From Crassaminicella thermophila (GTDB lineage: Bacteria > Bacillota > Clostridia > Peptostreptococcales > Thermotaleaceae): a DNA stretch of 64,000 nt. A program made the translations under genes and the position numbers. The notes under the pieces are model-generated. The model was given only the letters and a program-made list of their open reading frames with translations. It did no database searches and was not told where the DNA came from. The stretch covers positions 351,026 through 415,025 of the forward strand of contig NZ_CP042243.1 in NCBI RefSeq assembly GCF_008152325.1, in the 5' to 3' direction. This document shows, one piece after another, positions 42,108 to 51,415 of the stretch. Numbering within the stretch: position 1 is the stretch's first letter; the number at the start of each line of letters is the position of its first letter.

Positions 42108-43658
42108 ATGTTTAGAATATTAAAAGACACAATTTTAGGTGTTAATAATAAAAAACAGCCAAATAGAACGAAAGATATAGAATTGACAAAATCTCTTGAA
42201 AAGAACATAAGTGAATTTAAAAGAATATTTAAAGGAAATGAAACGGTTATATTTCGAAATATAGAAAGTAATCAGTGGGATATAAAATGCTGCATTATTT
42301 TTATTGATGGAATGATAAATAAATCAGATTTGCACAAAAACGTAATTTATCCAATTATGAACAGCATACCTCCTCAAAAAGCAGATAAACAAAATATTTT
42401 AGAAGTATTAGAAAAGAAGATAATCAATGCTTCAGACATAAAAAATGAAAAAGATGCAAATGAAATGATTATGGCTATTTTATATGGAAATGCAGTCCTT
42501 TTATTAGATGGTTTTAGTGGGGGGTTAGTTATAGACGTAAAAGGCTGGGAACAAAGAGCTATAACAGAACCTTCTGTAGAGCAAGTTGTTCGAGGTCCGA
42601 GAGAAGGTTTTACAGAGACTATAATGACAAATTTAACACTAATTCGAAGGAAAATATTAAGTGCAGATTTAAAATTTCAATTTAAGGAAATTGGTGTAAG
42701 AACAAAAACAAAGATATGTGTATGTTATATAGAAGGATTGGCAAATGAAAAAATTATTAAAGAAGTTCATAAAAGATTAGATGATATTCAAATTGATTCA
42801 ATACTTGAATCTGGTTATATAGAAGAATTAATACAGGATGCTCCATTATCTCCATTTCCTACGATTAGTCATACAGAAAGACCAGATATTGTTGCTGCAA
42901 ATTTACTAGAGGGAAGAATTGCAATAGTAGTAGATGGTACACCAACTGTTTTAACTTTGCCTTGTCTGTTTGTTGAATACTTTCAAGCAAATGAGGATTA
43001 TTATAATACATTCATATATGCTTCAATTAATAGGTTGATTAAATTCTTTGGTTTCTTTTTAACAACAAGCATACCTGCTATTTATGTTGCGCTTGCAACA
43101 TTTCATCAAGAAATGATTCCAACCCCTCTTATATTAAGTATTTCAGCGTCGAGAGAAGGAGTGCCATTCCCTACAATAGTAGAGGCTATTATAATGCTTT
43201 TGGCATTTGAAATATTAAGAGAAGGTGGGATAAGATTACCAGCTCCTATTGGTGCAACAATCGGTTTTGTAGGTGCCATTATATTAGGACAGGCTGCTGT
43301 ACAAGCAAGATTTGTCAGTGCACCAATTGTAATATTGATAGCTTTGACAGGAATTTCACAGTTTTTAGCACCTAAAATGATAGGACCAGCTATTATTGTT
43401 AGGTTTATATTCTTATTTCTTTCAGCATTTTTAGGATTGTATGGTTATATATTTGGGGTTATTGGTTTGTTTATTCATCTTATGTCATTAAGATCATTTG
43501 GAGTACCTTATATGATATCTATTGGATCTATTAAGATGCAGGATATAAAGGATACAGCTATTAGAGCTCCATGGTGGTATATGTACTATCGGCCAAAGCT
43601 TATAGGGCAAAAGAATCCTATTCGTAAGAAAGATTCTCAAATTCCTGAAAAGAGGTAA
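42108..43658 (+). CDS. Spore germination receptor subunit A (GerA family)
   Basis: 516 residues, GerA/GerKA family. A soluble N-terminal part (about 1-280) is followed by about five to six membrane segments, with the family regions GPREGFTETIMTNLTLIRRK and HTERPDIVAANLLEGRIAI and FHQEMIPTPLILSISASREG. GerA proteins act in the inner spore membrane as the ion-channel part of germinant receptors. Start ATG 42108 after GAGGTG. gerC follows after 4 bases. Confidence 0.93.
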   Translation: MFRILKDTILGVNNKKQPNRTKDIELTKSLEKNISEFKRIFKGNETVIFRNIESNQWDIKCCIIFIDGMINKSDLHKNVIYPIMNSIPPQKADKQNILEVLEKKIINASDIKNEKDANEMIMAILYGNAVLLLDGFSGGLVIDVKGWEQRAITEPSVEQVVRGPREGFTETIMTNLTLIRRKILSADLKFQFKEIGVRTKTKICVCYIEGLANEKIIKEVHKRLDDIQIDSILESGYIEELIQDAPLSPFPTISHTERPDIVAANLLEGRIAIVVDGTPTVLTLPCLFVEYFQANEDYYNTFIYASINRLIKFFGFFLTTSIPAIYVALATFHQEMIPTPLILSISASREGVPFPTIVEAIIMLLAFEILREGGIRLPAPIGATIGFVGAIILGQAAVQARFVSAPIVILIALTGISQFLAPKMIGPAIIVRFIFLFLSAFLGLYGYIFGVIGLFIHLMSLRSFGVPYMISIGSIKMQDIKDTAIRAPWWYMYYRPKLIGQKNPIRKKDSQIPEKR

Positions 43659-43662
43659 AGAT

Positions 43663-44820
43663 ATGAAGAAGATAATATTTATCTTTATAATTCTTATCCA
43701 AGTAGTCATTACTTCTGGCTGTTGGAATTATAAAGAAATCAATGATGTTTCAATAGCAGCAGGAATAGCAGTAGATTACGATAAGGAAAAAGATAAGGTT
43801 ATTTCAACAACAGAAATAGTTTATCCTATGGTTACAAATGGAGAAACTAAAATTCAACCTGAAGTCATTAAAGCTGAAGGAAGAAACATTTTTGAATCAA
43901 TAAGAAATATGATTCCATTAACAGGGAAAAAAGTATTCTGGGCTCATGCAAAGGTAATTATTATTAGTGAAGAAGTAGCAAAAAATGAGGATATACTTAT
44001 AAGTCTTATTGATTTTGCAAAAAGAGATGCAGAGTACAGAGATGATATATGGGTAATTCTCTCAAAAGAAAAAACAGCAGGTGAGATTTTAAAAACGGAT
44101 GTTATGATACAAGATATTGTTTCTTTTCAACTAGAGGATATATTAAAAAATGAGAAAGGGGTAGAAAAATATCACTCTGTTCCATTATGGAAATTTGCAG
44201 ATGATTTATCTTCTGAAGGGATTGAACCAACACTTCCAACGGTTGGTATAGCTTCCTATAAAGATAAAAAAATTGCCCAAATGTATGGAACAGGTGTTTT
44301 TAAAGGAGCTAAATTAGTAGGATGGCTTAATGGAGATGAAACTAAAAGCTTTCTATTTATTATGGGTAAAATAAACGGAGGTGTGATTATTGTAAATAAA
44401 GATACCTCAAAGAGGCCTGTAAGAATAGGTTTAGAAATTTTTAAGAATAAGACAAAAATAAAATCTATATATGAAGATGGAGAAATAAAAATAAAAATAA
44501 ATACCAAAACAACTGTAAATATAAATGAATTGGAAAGCCAAATAGATTTTATAAGTGAACAAGGAAGAAGTATAGTAAAAAAAGAAGCTGAGAAATTAAT
44601 GGAAAATAAAATAAAAAACCTCATAAAAAAAGTACAAAAAGAATATGATAGTGATATTTTTGGATTTGGTTCTGTTATTGAGCGAGAACATCCGGAAATT
44701 TGGAAAGAAATAAAGAATGATTGGGACAAGATTTTTAGAGATTTAAAAATAGAAGTTAAATCAGAAATAAAGATTAGAGGAAGTGCATTACGATCAAAAC
44801 CAATTAAGGTGGGAAGTTGA
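43663..44820 (+). CDS. Germination receptor subunit C (Ger(x)C lipoprotein), first copy
   Basis: 385 residues. Signal peptide ending TSGC at Cys20, then WNYKEINDVSIAAGIAVDYD, typical of Ger(x)C. C subunits sit on the outer face of the inner spore membrane. The C-terminal KKVQKEYDSDIFGFGSVI and GSALRSKPIKV are repeated closely in the second C gene at 45054, which points to an old tandem duplication. Next gene starts 1 base after the stop. Confidence 0.92.
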   Translation: MKKIIFIFIILIQVVITSGCWNYKEINDVSIAAGIAVDYDKEKDKVISTTEIVYPMVTNGETKIQPEVIKAEGRNIFESIRNMIPLTGKKVFWAHAKVIIISEEVAKNEDILISLIDFAKRDAEYRDDIWVILSKEKTAGEILKTDVMIQDIVSFQLEDILKNEKGVEKYHSVPLWKFADDLSSEGIEPTLPTVGIASYKDKKIAQMYGTGVFKGAKLVGWLNGDETKSFLFIMGKINGGVIIVNKDTSKRPVRIGLEIFKNKTKIKSIYEDGEIKIKINTKTTVNINELESQIDFISEQGRSIVKKEAEKLMENKIKNLIKKVQKEYDSDIFGFGSVIEREHPEIWKEIKNDWDKIFRDLKIEVKSEIKIRGSALRSKPIKVGS

Positions 44821-44821
44821 T

Positions 44822-45028
44822 ATGGTACTTTTGATTATATTGGTTTATTTAATCATTGGAGTTATTGAAATCACTCCATTAGTAAAAAGAAATCAAAAAA
44901 AAGAGCTAATTCTTTATACAATAACTTTTATGACAGCATTCATTATTAGTCTATTGCTTAGTTTAGGTGTTAAGATCCCAAGTCCTGCAAAGCCAATAGA
45001 AAAAATTGTAAAGATGGTAATAGGATAA
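44822..45028 (+). CDS. Small two-segment membrane protein, D-subunit-like
   Basis: 68 residues with two hydrophobic segments (VLLIILVYLIIGVIEI; LILYTITFMTAFIISLLLSL) joined by a lysine-rich turn. Some Bacillus ger operons contain small D subunits with two membrane segments that modulate receptor function; size, shape and place between two C genes match. ATG 44822 overlaps no gene; the frame from 44783 runs back into gerC. Confidence 0.7.
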   Translation: MVLLIILVYLIIGVIEITPLVKRNQKKELILYTITFMTAFIISLLLSLGVKIPSPAKPIEKIVKMVIG

Positions 45029-45053
45029 ATTTGATAGAAAAGAAGAGGTGAAT

Positions 45054-46208
45054 ATGAAGAAAAAAATATTTCTCTTTATGATATGCATAAATATATTTTT
45101 TCTTTCAGGATGCTGGAACTATAAAGATATTGATGAAATAAGATTAGTAGCAGGGATGGCAATAGACTATGATGAAAAGAAAAATGAGTATATTACTACT
45201 ATTGAGATTATTAACCCAGCATCCAAAAAAGAATCTCAAATGAGTGGAGAATTGTATGTAAGCCGAGGGAAACTACCTTTTGATGGTGTAAGAGATATTA
45301 TTATGAAAACAGGACGAAAATTATATTGGGCACATGCAAAAGTTATTATTGTAAGCCAAAATATTGCTAAAAAAAATATCATATCCCTTCTAGATTATGT
45401 ATACAGAGATGCAGAATTTAGAGAGGATATGAGGATTATAGTTTCAAAGGAAAAAACTGCAAGAGAGATACTAGAATTACATAAAGAAGAAAAGATTCAT
45501 CCTGTTATAGGGATTTATTTAGATGATGTAATAGAATCTGAAAAGAGTATATCTAAATATCATTGTGCACAAATATGGAAATTCATAAAAGATTTATATG
45601 ATGAAGGAATATCTCCAACCCTACCTGTTATAAGGAATATATCAGATGGGGAAAAAGTTCAACCTTATGTAGGAGGTCTAGCTGTTTTTAAAGGAGATAA
45701 AATGGTAGGGTGGCTTGATGAATTTGAAGCACAAGCCTTTTTATGGGTGATTGATCATGTATATGGAGGCTTAGTAATTGTAGAATCGAAAATGAAAGAT
45801 AAACCTACTAAAATTACATTAGAAATCCTTAATAATAAGACAAAGGTAAAGCCTATATATAAAGAAGGTGAGCTTGTTATGAAAATAGATATTGAAACTG
45901 ATGTGATGATAGGAGAAATAGGAGGAACAGATGATTTTATTGGGAAAGAAGGAAGAAACATATTAAAAAAAGATGCACAAAAACAAATAAAAACACATAT
46001 TGAAAAAGTTATAAAAAAAGTACAGAAAGAGTATGACAGTGATATTTTTAGGTTTAGTAAAAGTATAAAAAAAGAAATGCCTAATTTATGGAAAAAAATA
46101 AAACCCAATTGGGATGAGTTTTTTAGGGGTTTAAAGACAGAAGTGAATGTAGTTGTAAATATTAAAGGCAGTGCATTGCAATTAAAACCACTTAAAGTAG
46201 CCAAATAA
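45054..46208 (+). CDS. Germination receptor subunit C (Ger(x)C lipoprotein), second copy
   Basis: 384 residues with lipobox LSGC and WNYKDIDEIRLVAGMAIDYD. It resembles the first C protein along the whole length, for example VYRDAEFREDMRIIVSKEKT against the first copy's FAKRDAEYRDDIWVILSKEKT region, and GSALQLKPLKV at the end. ATG 45054 after GAGGTG. gerB follows after 14 bases. Confidence 0.92.
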   Translation: MKKKIFLFMICINIFFLSGCWNYKDIDEIRLVAGMAIDYDEKKNEYITTIEIINPASKKESQMSGELYVSRGKLPFDGVRDIIMKTGRKLYWAHAKVIIVSQNIAKKNIISLLDYVYRDAEFREDMRIIVSKEKTAREILELHKEEKIHPVIGIYLDDVIESEKSISKYHCAQIWKFIKDLYDEGISPTLPVIRNISDGEKVQPYVGGLAVFKGDKMVGWLDEFEAQAFLWVIDHVYGGLVIVESKMKDKPTKITLEILNNKTKVKPIYKEGELVMKIDIETDVMIGEIGGTDDFIGKEGRNILKKDAQKQIKTHIEKVIKKVQKEYDSDIFRFSKSIKKEMPNLWKKIKPNWDEFFRGLKTEVNVVVNIKGSALQLKPLKVAK

Positions 46209-46222
46209 CCTAGGAGGATTGA

Positions 46223-47311
46223 ATGAGTAATAAAGAAATAATTTCAGATAAGCAAGGGATTTCTCTTATTATTATGTTTATAATAGGAACAGCATCCATA
46301 ATGGCAAGGGGATTAGATGCAAAACAAGATTTGTGGTTAGCCGTTATTATTGCATTGATTGGGGCATTCCCTATTGTTTTTATATATGCTTATCTTCAAT
46401 ATATATTCCCAGGAAAGGACTTGTTTGACATTATATACATCTGTTTTGGGAATGTTATTGGTAAGGGAATAATTATTATATATACATGGTTTCTTTTTCA
46501 TACAGGGATATTGGTTTGTATGAATTTTACCAATTTTGTATGGATTGTTGCTTTATTAGAAACACCTAAAATCATACTTATGATAAGTATGATTGTGCTT
46601 TGTACTTGGATTATTAAAGAAGGAATTGAAGTAATGGGCAGATGGGCAGAATTTTTTGTATGTGTACTTGTAGGTTTCATATTTATTGCAATATTATTTT
46701 TAATTCCAAAGATGCATATAAAAAATATTCAACCTATTTTAAATAGTGGGATAAAACCATTTATTAAGGGAACTTTTTCGGTATTTACTTTTCCTTTTAC
46801 TCAGATAATCCCATTTATGATTATTTTTTCGAATTTCAAGGCAAAAAAATCTCCCTATAAAATATATCTATTAGGGCTATTACTAGGGGCTATTGTAATA
46901 CTAATAAATTCTTTAGGAAGTATTTTGGTTTTAGGAGTAAGTACAGCTACAGGCATATATTATCCTGCTTATGGATCTGCCTCAAGAATAGGCTTAGGAG
47001 CTATTTTGCAAAGAATAGAAATAATAATTGCTACTACATTCACATTGGGTGCTTTTATTAAAGCAGGAGTATATTTACTAGCTACTTGCAAAGGAATTAG
47101 CAAAATATTTAAATATAATGATTATCGATTTATTGTGGTACCTGTTTCTTTACTTATGATAAATTTATCTTATTTCCTTCATGATAGTGTAATGGATTAT
47201 TTTGAATGGATTTTAGGGGTATGGACTTATTATGCATTTCCATTTCAAATAGTTTTTCCTATTGTTATATTGATTGTAGCAAAAATAAGGAAAAAGATTC
47301 AGGAGGTTTGA
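46223..47311 (+). CDS. Germination receptor subunit B (GerB-type permease), first copy
   Basis: 362 residues, about ten membrane segments, of the APC-like endospore germination permease family. ISDKQGISLIIMFIIGTASI at the start and FPFTQIIPFMIIFSNF in the middle are typical. B subunits carry the germinant-binding pocket. It starts at ATG 46223 after AGGAGG and lies 3 bases before a second gerB. Confidence 0.92.
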   Translation: MSNKEIISDKQGISLIIMFIIGTASIMARGLDAKQDLWLAVIIALIGAFPIVFIYAYLQYIFPGKDLFDIIYICFGNVIGKGIIIIYTWFLFHTGILVCMNFTNFVWIVALLETPKIILMISMIVLCTWIIKEGIEVMGRWAEFFVCVLVGFIFIAILFLIPKMHIKNIQPILNSGIKPFIKGTFSVFTFPFTQIIPFMIIFSNFKAKKSPYKIYLLGLLLGAIVILINSLGSILVLGVSTATGIYYPAYGSASRIGLGAILQRIEIIIATTFTLGAFIKAGVYLLATCKGISKIFKYNDYRFIVVPVSLLMINLSYFLHDSVMDYFEWILGVWTYYAFPFQIVFPIVILIVAKIRKKIQEV

Positions 47312-47314
47312 ATC

Positions 47315-48406
47315 GTGAATAAAGAAGTTATTTCTGAGTATCAGGGAATTAGTTTATTGACGATGTTTATAATAGGAAGTTCACTAGTACTTCCAACAGC
47401 TACAGAGGCAGGAAGCGATTCGTGGTTAGCGATTATTTTAGCACTATTTTTTTCTTTACCTATTGCATGTATATATGTTAGAGTATTTTTACTTTCATCA
47501 GGAAATGATTTATTTGATGCGTTTATTTATGTTTTTGGAAAAATTTTTGGGAAGATAATCTGTTTATTATATATTTGGTTTAGTTTTCATTTGGGGTCAC
47601 TGGTTATAAGAGATTTTGGTGAATTTCCAATTACTGTTTCAATGCCTGAGACTCCTCTAATTGTATTCATGGGTATGATTACTTTTTTAAGCATTTGGGC
47701 TGTAAAGGAAGGGATAGAGGCTTTGGGAAGATGGGGAAGCTTTTTTTTTATTATTTCCATCGTATTTTTCTTTATGGCTGTATTTATGTTAATTCCAGAA
47801 ATGGATTTAGACAATATTCAACCTGTTTTATATAAAGGAATAAAGCCTGTTTTAAGAGGAAGCTTTTCTACTTTTTCATTTCCGTTTGCTGAAACAATTG
47901 TATTTTTATTGAGCATATTTTCATTAAAATCTAAAAAGAATTATTGTAAAGCTTATATAAAAGGATTGTTAATTGGAGGAATTGTATTAGTTATTGCGCA
48001 ATTTACTCAGATTTCAGTTTTAGGGGAGCATATTTATGGGGCTACTTATTTCCCAGGGCGTGATTCTGTCAGTAAAATTGATATTGGGAATTTTATACAA
48101 AGGGTTGAGATAATTGCATTTGTTGCATTGTTTATACCTAGCTTTGTGAAATTATGTATATGCTTGTTAGCTGCAAGTAATGGAATTATAAAACTATTTA
48201 ATCTGAAAGATTATCGATTTATTGTAGTACCTATTAGTTTATGTATGTTGAATTTATCTTATCTAATTAATGATAATTTAATGTCATTTGCGAAATGGAC
48301 TGGTGAAATTTGGCCTTATTATGCATTTTTATTTCAAGTGATTATTCCTGTTATTACTTGGATTGCTATTGAAATAAAAACAATTAGAAAAAATAGGTTT
48401 ATATGA
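47315..48406 (+). CDS. Germination receptor subunit B (GerB-type permease), second copy
   Basis: 363 residues with the same fold: ISEYQGISLLTMFIIGSSLV, then FSFPFAETIVFLLSIFSLKS. GTG start at 47315 after AGGAGG. Clearly paralogous to the first copy, sharing YRFIVVP and the LSY region near the end, but diverged in the middle where germinant specificity is set. Last gene of the operon. Confidence 0.92.
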   Translation: MNKEVISEYQGISLLTMFIIGSSLVLPTATEAGSDSWLAIILALFFSLPIACIYVRVFLLSSGNDLFDAFIYVFGKIFGKIICLLYIWFSFHLGSLVIRDFGEFPITVSMPETPLIVFMGMITFLSIWAVKEGIEALGRWGSFFFIISIVFFFMAVFMLIPEMDLDNIQPVLYKGIKPVLRGSFSTFSFPFAETIVFLLSIFSLKSKKNYCKAYIKGLLIGGIVLVIAQFTQISVLGEHIYGATYFPGRDSVSKIDIGNFIQRVEIIAFVALFIPSFVKLCICLLAASNGIIKLFNLKDYRFIVVPISLCMLNLSYLINDNLMSFAKWTGEIWPYYAFLFQVIIPVITWIAIEIKTIRKNRFI

Positions 48407-48450
48407 TAGAATATTATTAAAAAATTAAATTATCTAAAAAGGAGATAGGA

Positions 48451-49476
48451 ATGAATAAAGAATTTGAAGCATTTATTGAAAAAATGATGTTTTATTATGA
48501 TATACCAGGACTTGCTATTGGGATAACAAAGCAAAATGAAATAGTATATGCTAAAGGCTTTGGGGTTATGAATATAAAATCAAATGATCCTGTTACAGAA
48601 GAGACTATTTTTCATATGGCATCTATTACAAAAACTTTTGTAGCAGCAGCAGTTATGCAACTTGTAGAAAAAGGAAAAGTTGATTTAAATAAACCTGTAG
48701 TAGAGTATCTTCCATACTTTCGATTAAAGGATAATAGATATAAAGAAATAACTATTCTTCAGATGTTAAGTCACACATCAGGAATTCCAGATTGTACTGA
48801 CTATTGTTGGGAAAAACCTGAATATGATGAAGATGCATTAGAAAGATACGTTCGTAGTATAGAAGATATTTCATTGCTTTATGAACCAGGGACAAAATTT
48901 TATTATAGTAATATTGCTTATGAAGTATTAGGAGATTTAGTTTCAAAGGTTTCAGGGGAAAGCTTTGAAACGTATGTTATAAACAATATTCTTATACCAT
49001 TAGAAATGAAAAATAGTACATTGCTTACAATAGAAAGAGAACCTAAATTATTAGCAAGTCCACATATCAAAAATGAAGAGAAAAAAGTAGTAGTAAGTAA
49101 GGTATATCCATATAATAGAGTGCATGCACCTAGTTCAACCTTAACATCAAATATTTTAGATATATGTAAATGGTCAATAGCAAATTTAAATAGAGGAGAA
49201 TTAGATGGAGTAAGAATATTAAAAGAGGATAGCTATGATGTATTGTGGAAGAAAGTAGCTAATATAAAGCCAAATGAAGAGGATATAGGAATTAGTTGGT
49301 TTATTCGTAACTATAGCAAATATAAAATGGTAGGACATGAGGGAAGAGATATTGGTTTTAGAACAAGTTTGGGACTTATACCTAAAAAGTATATTTCTGT
49401 TTGTGTATTAGCAAATATTGATTCAGCACCTACAAAGAAAATTATGATGAAAGCATTTGATAGCATGTTAGTATAA
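48451..49476 (+). CDS. Serine hydrolase of the class C beta-lactamase / PBP4-like family
   Basis: 341 residues, no signal peptide visible. Active-site motif S58-I-T-K61 in HMASITKTFVAA, the tyrosine motif YSN in KFYYSNIAYEVLG, and HEGRDIGF in the place of the third (KTG-like) motif. Relatives include esterases, D-amino acid peptidases and beta-lactamases; which one applies cannot be told. ATG 48451 follows AAGGAG, 45 bases after the ger operon, so it may be read from the same promoter. Confidence 0.85.
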   Translation: MNKEFEAFIEKMMFYYDIPGLAIGITKQNEIVYAKGFGVMNIKSNDPVTEETIFHMASITKTFVAAAVMQLVEKGKVDLNKPVVEYLPYFRLKDNRYKEITILQMLSHTSGIPDCTDYCWEKPEYDEDALERYVRSIEDISLLYEPGTKFYYSNIAYEVLGDLVSKVSGESFETYVINNILIPLEMKNSTLLTIEREPKLLASPHIKNEEKKVVVSKVYPYNRVHAPSSTLTSNILDICKWSIANLNRGELDGVRILKEDSYDVLWKKVANIKPNEEDIGISWFIRNYSKYKMVGHEGRDIGFRTSLGLIPKKYISVCVLANIDSAPTKKIMMKAFDSMLV

Positions 49477-49477
49477 A

Positions 49478-49498
49478 AAAGCCATCATTAAGATGGCT
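49478..49498. terminator. Terminator hairpin, copy 1 (direct repeat)
   Basis: The 21-base AAAGCCATCATTAAGATGGCT forms a 7-base-pair hairpin (AGCCATC/GATGGCT). The left flank is A-rich, but the right flank lacks the T-run found at copy 2. The identical sequence recurs at 49757-49777. Confidence 0.7.
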
Positions 49499-49756
49499 GA
49501 GCTTGTTGGCAAATTTATATTTATAAATGAATTGAAAAATAACGCTCATAAACAAATTTTTAGAGAAAACTAAGCTTCATAATTTCGAAAAATCCTAACG
49601 CACCTATAAAGACATCCTATCTTGTAGGATGCTAGCTTAGCATCCATGCTAAGCTTACGGATTTTTCTGAAATTCTTCATCAAGTTTTCTTTGCTAAAAC
49701 TTTGCAATTATTCACTTTTATTTTTCAATCATAAATTTTATTTTATCTACAGTCTG
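49499..49756. repeat. Long imperfect palindrome, copy 2 (258 bases)
   Basis: The halves are imperfect reverse complements: ATTGAAAAATAA... on the left matches TTATTTTTCAAT on the right, AGAAAACT matches AGTTTTCT and GAAAAATCC matches GGATTTTTC. The centre holds two smaller hairpins, CATCCTA/TAGGATG and AGCTTAGCAT/ATGCTAAGCT. It is bracketed by a 21-base direct repeat that is itself a terminator hairpin. It resembles the palindrome at 26047-26308 in length and block sequence. No coding frame. Confidence 0.72.
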
Positions 49757-49777
49757 AAAGCCATCATTAAGATGGCT
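49757..49777. terminator. Terminator hairpin, copy 2 (direct repeat)
   Basis: Second copy of the 21-base hairpin, here followed by TTCTTTC. It serves the convergent MBL gene ending at 49784. The A-rich left flank of copy 1 plus this T-rich right flank would make one ideal bidirectional terminator. Confidence 0.7.
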
Positions 49778-49783
49778 TTCTTT

Positions 49784-50635
49784 CTAAGAAATTGATAAAC
49801 TAAAATTATGAGAATTTATTTGAATTTGTGTTCCGGTACAGTTTTCAAAAAAGCAATCAAATTGTTTAAGTTCTTTTATTGCAGCTTCTCCTGTACAATG
49901 GGAAACACCAATATGTTTAATGCTTATTTTTTTAAAATAATCTAATGTAGACTTTAATTGATTTTTATTTCCTTCAACTAAATGGGTTCCACCTATAATA
50001 GCATATATAGGCTTTTTTGTTCGTTGAATAAGTGAATCTAAAATGTTTACTACACCTGGATGGGAACATCCTAATAAAACAATAAGTCCTTTTTTGGTTT
50101 GAATTGAAAGTACAATTTCATCTTTAAAATCATCCTTAACATAAGATTTACCTTCTTTTACATAAAATCTAGGACTGATGGTTTCGAATGGGGTTTTTCT
50201 TTTAAAGTTTGTTGATAAAACAACGTTTGGGGCAATTTCTATATCATTAGTTATATAATTAAGTTTAATATTCTTTTCTTTTAAAAAAGCTTCATCAAAA
50301 TTTGGTCCTAGATATTTGCAAGTATCTTCTTCTATAGAATATTTTTTGCGGAAAAAATATTTACTAATATATAGGTCAAAGGAAGCATTAGTATTAACTA
50401 CAAAATCTTTAAATCCTCCTGTATGATCGTAATGACCATGGCTTAAGACTACATGAGTCGTTTTTGACAAATCTATGTTAAGTTTTTTTGCATTATCAAT
50501 AAACTTATTGCTTTGACCAGTATCATACAGAATATTAAAGTTTTCTCCTTCAATAAAAAAAGAAAGACCGTGTTCATTATATAAGGTTTTATCCTTTCCT
50601 AAATTGTTTTCTATAAGTGTTGTAATTGTTATCAT
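49784..50635 (-). CDS. MBL-fold metallohydrolase (COG1237-like)
   Basis: 283 residues of the metallo-beta-lactamase fold. Metal motif SHGHYDHTGG (HxHxDH) at about residue 75, then GCSHPGVVNI and SHCTGEAA with further histidines. The N-terminal FFIEGENFNILYDTGQS matches the group annotated as dihydropteridine-type phosphate synthases; the true substrate is uncertain. Start ATG 50635 after AAGGTGA on the minus strand; the GTG at 50644 is part of that site. It follows the small gene at 50703 and probably shares its promoter. Confidence 0.82.
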   Translation of the reverse strand: MITITTLIENNLGKDKTLYNEHGLSFFIEGENFNILYDTGQSNKFIDNAKKLNIDLSKTTHVVLSHGHYDHTGGFKDFVVNTNASFDLYISKYFFRKKYSIEEDTCKYLGPNFDEAFLKEKNIKLNYITNDIEIAPNVVLSTNFKRKTPFETISPRFYVKEGKSYVKDDFKDEIVLSIQTKKGLIVLLGCSHPGVVNILDSLIQRTKKPIYAIIGGTHLVEGNKNQLKSTLDYFKKISIKHIGVSHCTGEAAIKELKQFDCFFENCTGTQIQINSHNFSLSIS

Positions 50636-50660
50636 TTTTGTCACCTTCTTTTTATTTACA

Positions 50661-50699
50661 ATTAAATTCCTTAGCTTAGTATATGCTAAGGAATTTAAT
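50661..50699. terminator. Strong hairpin between the small gene and the MBL gene
   Basis: Perfect 15-base-pair stem ATTAAATTCCTTAGC/GCTAAGGAATTTAAT with loop TTAGTATAT. No long T-run, so it may end transcription only partly on the minus strand and let the MBL gene be read through. Confidence 0.55.
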
Positions 50700-50702
50700 T
50701 GA

Positions 50703-50930
50703 TTATATACATTTACCTATATTGTATTCTAAAATATCCTCATAATCAATATCATCTATTTTACTACATTCTATGTCAATAAATCCTTCATGATAGGAGT
50801 TAGGAATAAATTTTTCGAAATTATTTGAGAATATAGCTAAAATACGATTGATAAGCTTTTCATCATCAAATACATCTCTATTGAGCAAGTTTAGTTGGCT
50901 TCTGATTTCATTTAGCCAATATTCACGCAT
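50703..50930 (-). CDS. Small acidic hypothetical protein
   Basis: 75 residues, acidic (many Asp/Glu in KIDDIDYEDILEYN), no membrane segment or known motif recognised. ATG 50930 after AAGGGGG on the minus strand and a strong promoter at 51022-51051 support expression. It lies upstream of the MBL hydrolase on the same strand. No function is proposed. Confidence 0.65.
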   Translation of the reverse strand: MREYWLNEIRSQLNLLNRDVFDDEKLINRILAIFSNNFEKFIPNSYHEGFIDIECSKIDDIDYEDILEYNIGKCI

Positions 50931-51021
50931 TGCAATACCCCCTTAATTTTAAACTGAAGCTTTATATTGTTGTAGAAAAAAGAACTAGTTAAAAAATTCA
51001 GGAAATAATATCTTTGACAAA

Positions 51022-51051
51022 ATTATAACATACTCCATTGTTAAGTGTCAA
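51022..51051 (-). promoter_or_regulatory. Sigma-A promoter for the small gene and MBL gene
   Basis: On the minus strand: TTGACA (51051-51046), 18 bases, TATAAT (51027-51022), with TG one base before the -10 (extended -10). Both hexamers are perfect. Confidence 0.85.
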
Positions 51052-51096
51052 TATTTTAACAAAATTATTAATATTTAAAAAACATCATAATCTATG

Positions 51097-51125
51097 TTGA
51101 CTTTTTTATCTTAAGTAGTTAAAAT
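51097..51125 (+). promoter_or_regulatory. Sigma-A promoter of the glycine-riboswitch transcript
   Basis: TTGACT (51097-51102), 17 bases, TAAAAT (51120-51125), about 30 bases before the first riboswitch aptamer. Confidence 0.7.
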
Positions 51126-51140
51126 AAAGCTATAAAAAAA

Positions 51141-51337
51141 GAATATGGTGTGGATGAAAATCATTGGAGATATCCGTTGGGATAACCGTAGGAGCAAGAA
51201 ACAAATAAAGCTATGAGTTTGTTTTGAAACTTTCAGGTTTTGTACAATGATTAGACACAACCCTGGAGAGACCCTTCGATAGGGCATCGAAGAAGCAACT
51301 TACTTTGTAAGGAAACTTTCAGATTAAAGGACAGGGA
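51141..51337 (+). ncRNA. Tandem glycine riboswitch (two aptamers)
   Basis: Aptamer 1 spans 51161-51250 (P1 TCATTG/CAATGA) with TTGGAGA, CCGTAGGAGCAA and AACTTTCAGG. Aptamer 2 spans about 51261-51336 (P1 CCCTG/CAGGG) with CTGGAGAGACC, ATCGAAGAAGCAA, AACTTTCAG and AAAGGACAG. These are the conserved blocks of the glycine riboswitch in the usual tandem layout. The 3' strand of P1 in aptamer 2 is also part of the terminator stem below, which predicts an ON switch: glycine prevents termination. Confidence 0.9.
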
Positions 51338-51384
51338 GTAATTAGCATTAGTTTTTTATGCTTATTACTCCCTGTCTTTTTTAT
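51330..51384 (+). terminator. Riboswitch-controlled terminator
   Basis: GACAGGGAGTAAT...AGCAT pairs with ATGC...ATTACTCCCTGTC (51330-51348 with 51358-51376), followed by TTTTTT. Its first bases (CAGGG, 51332-51336) overlap P1 of aptamer 2. Confidence 0.9.
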
Positions 51385-51415
51385 TATACATAATTTTAAA
51401 AAAGGGGGTAATAAA

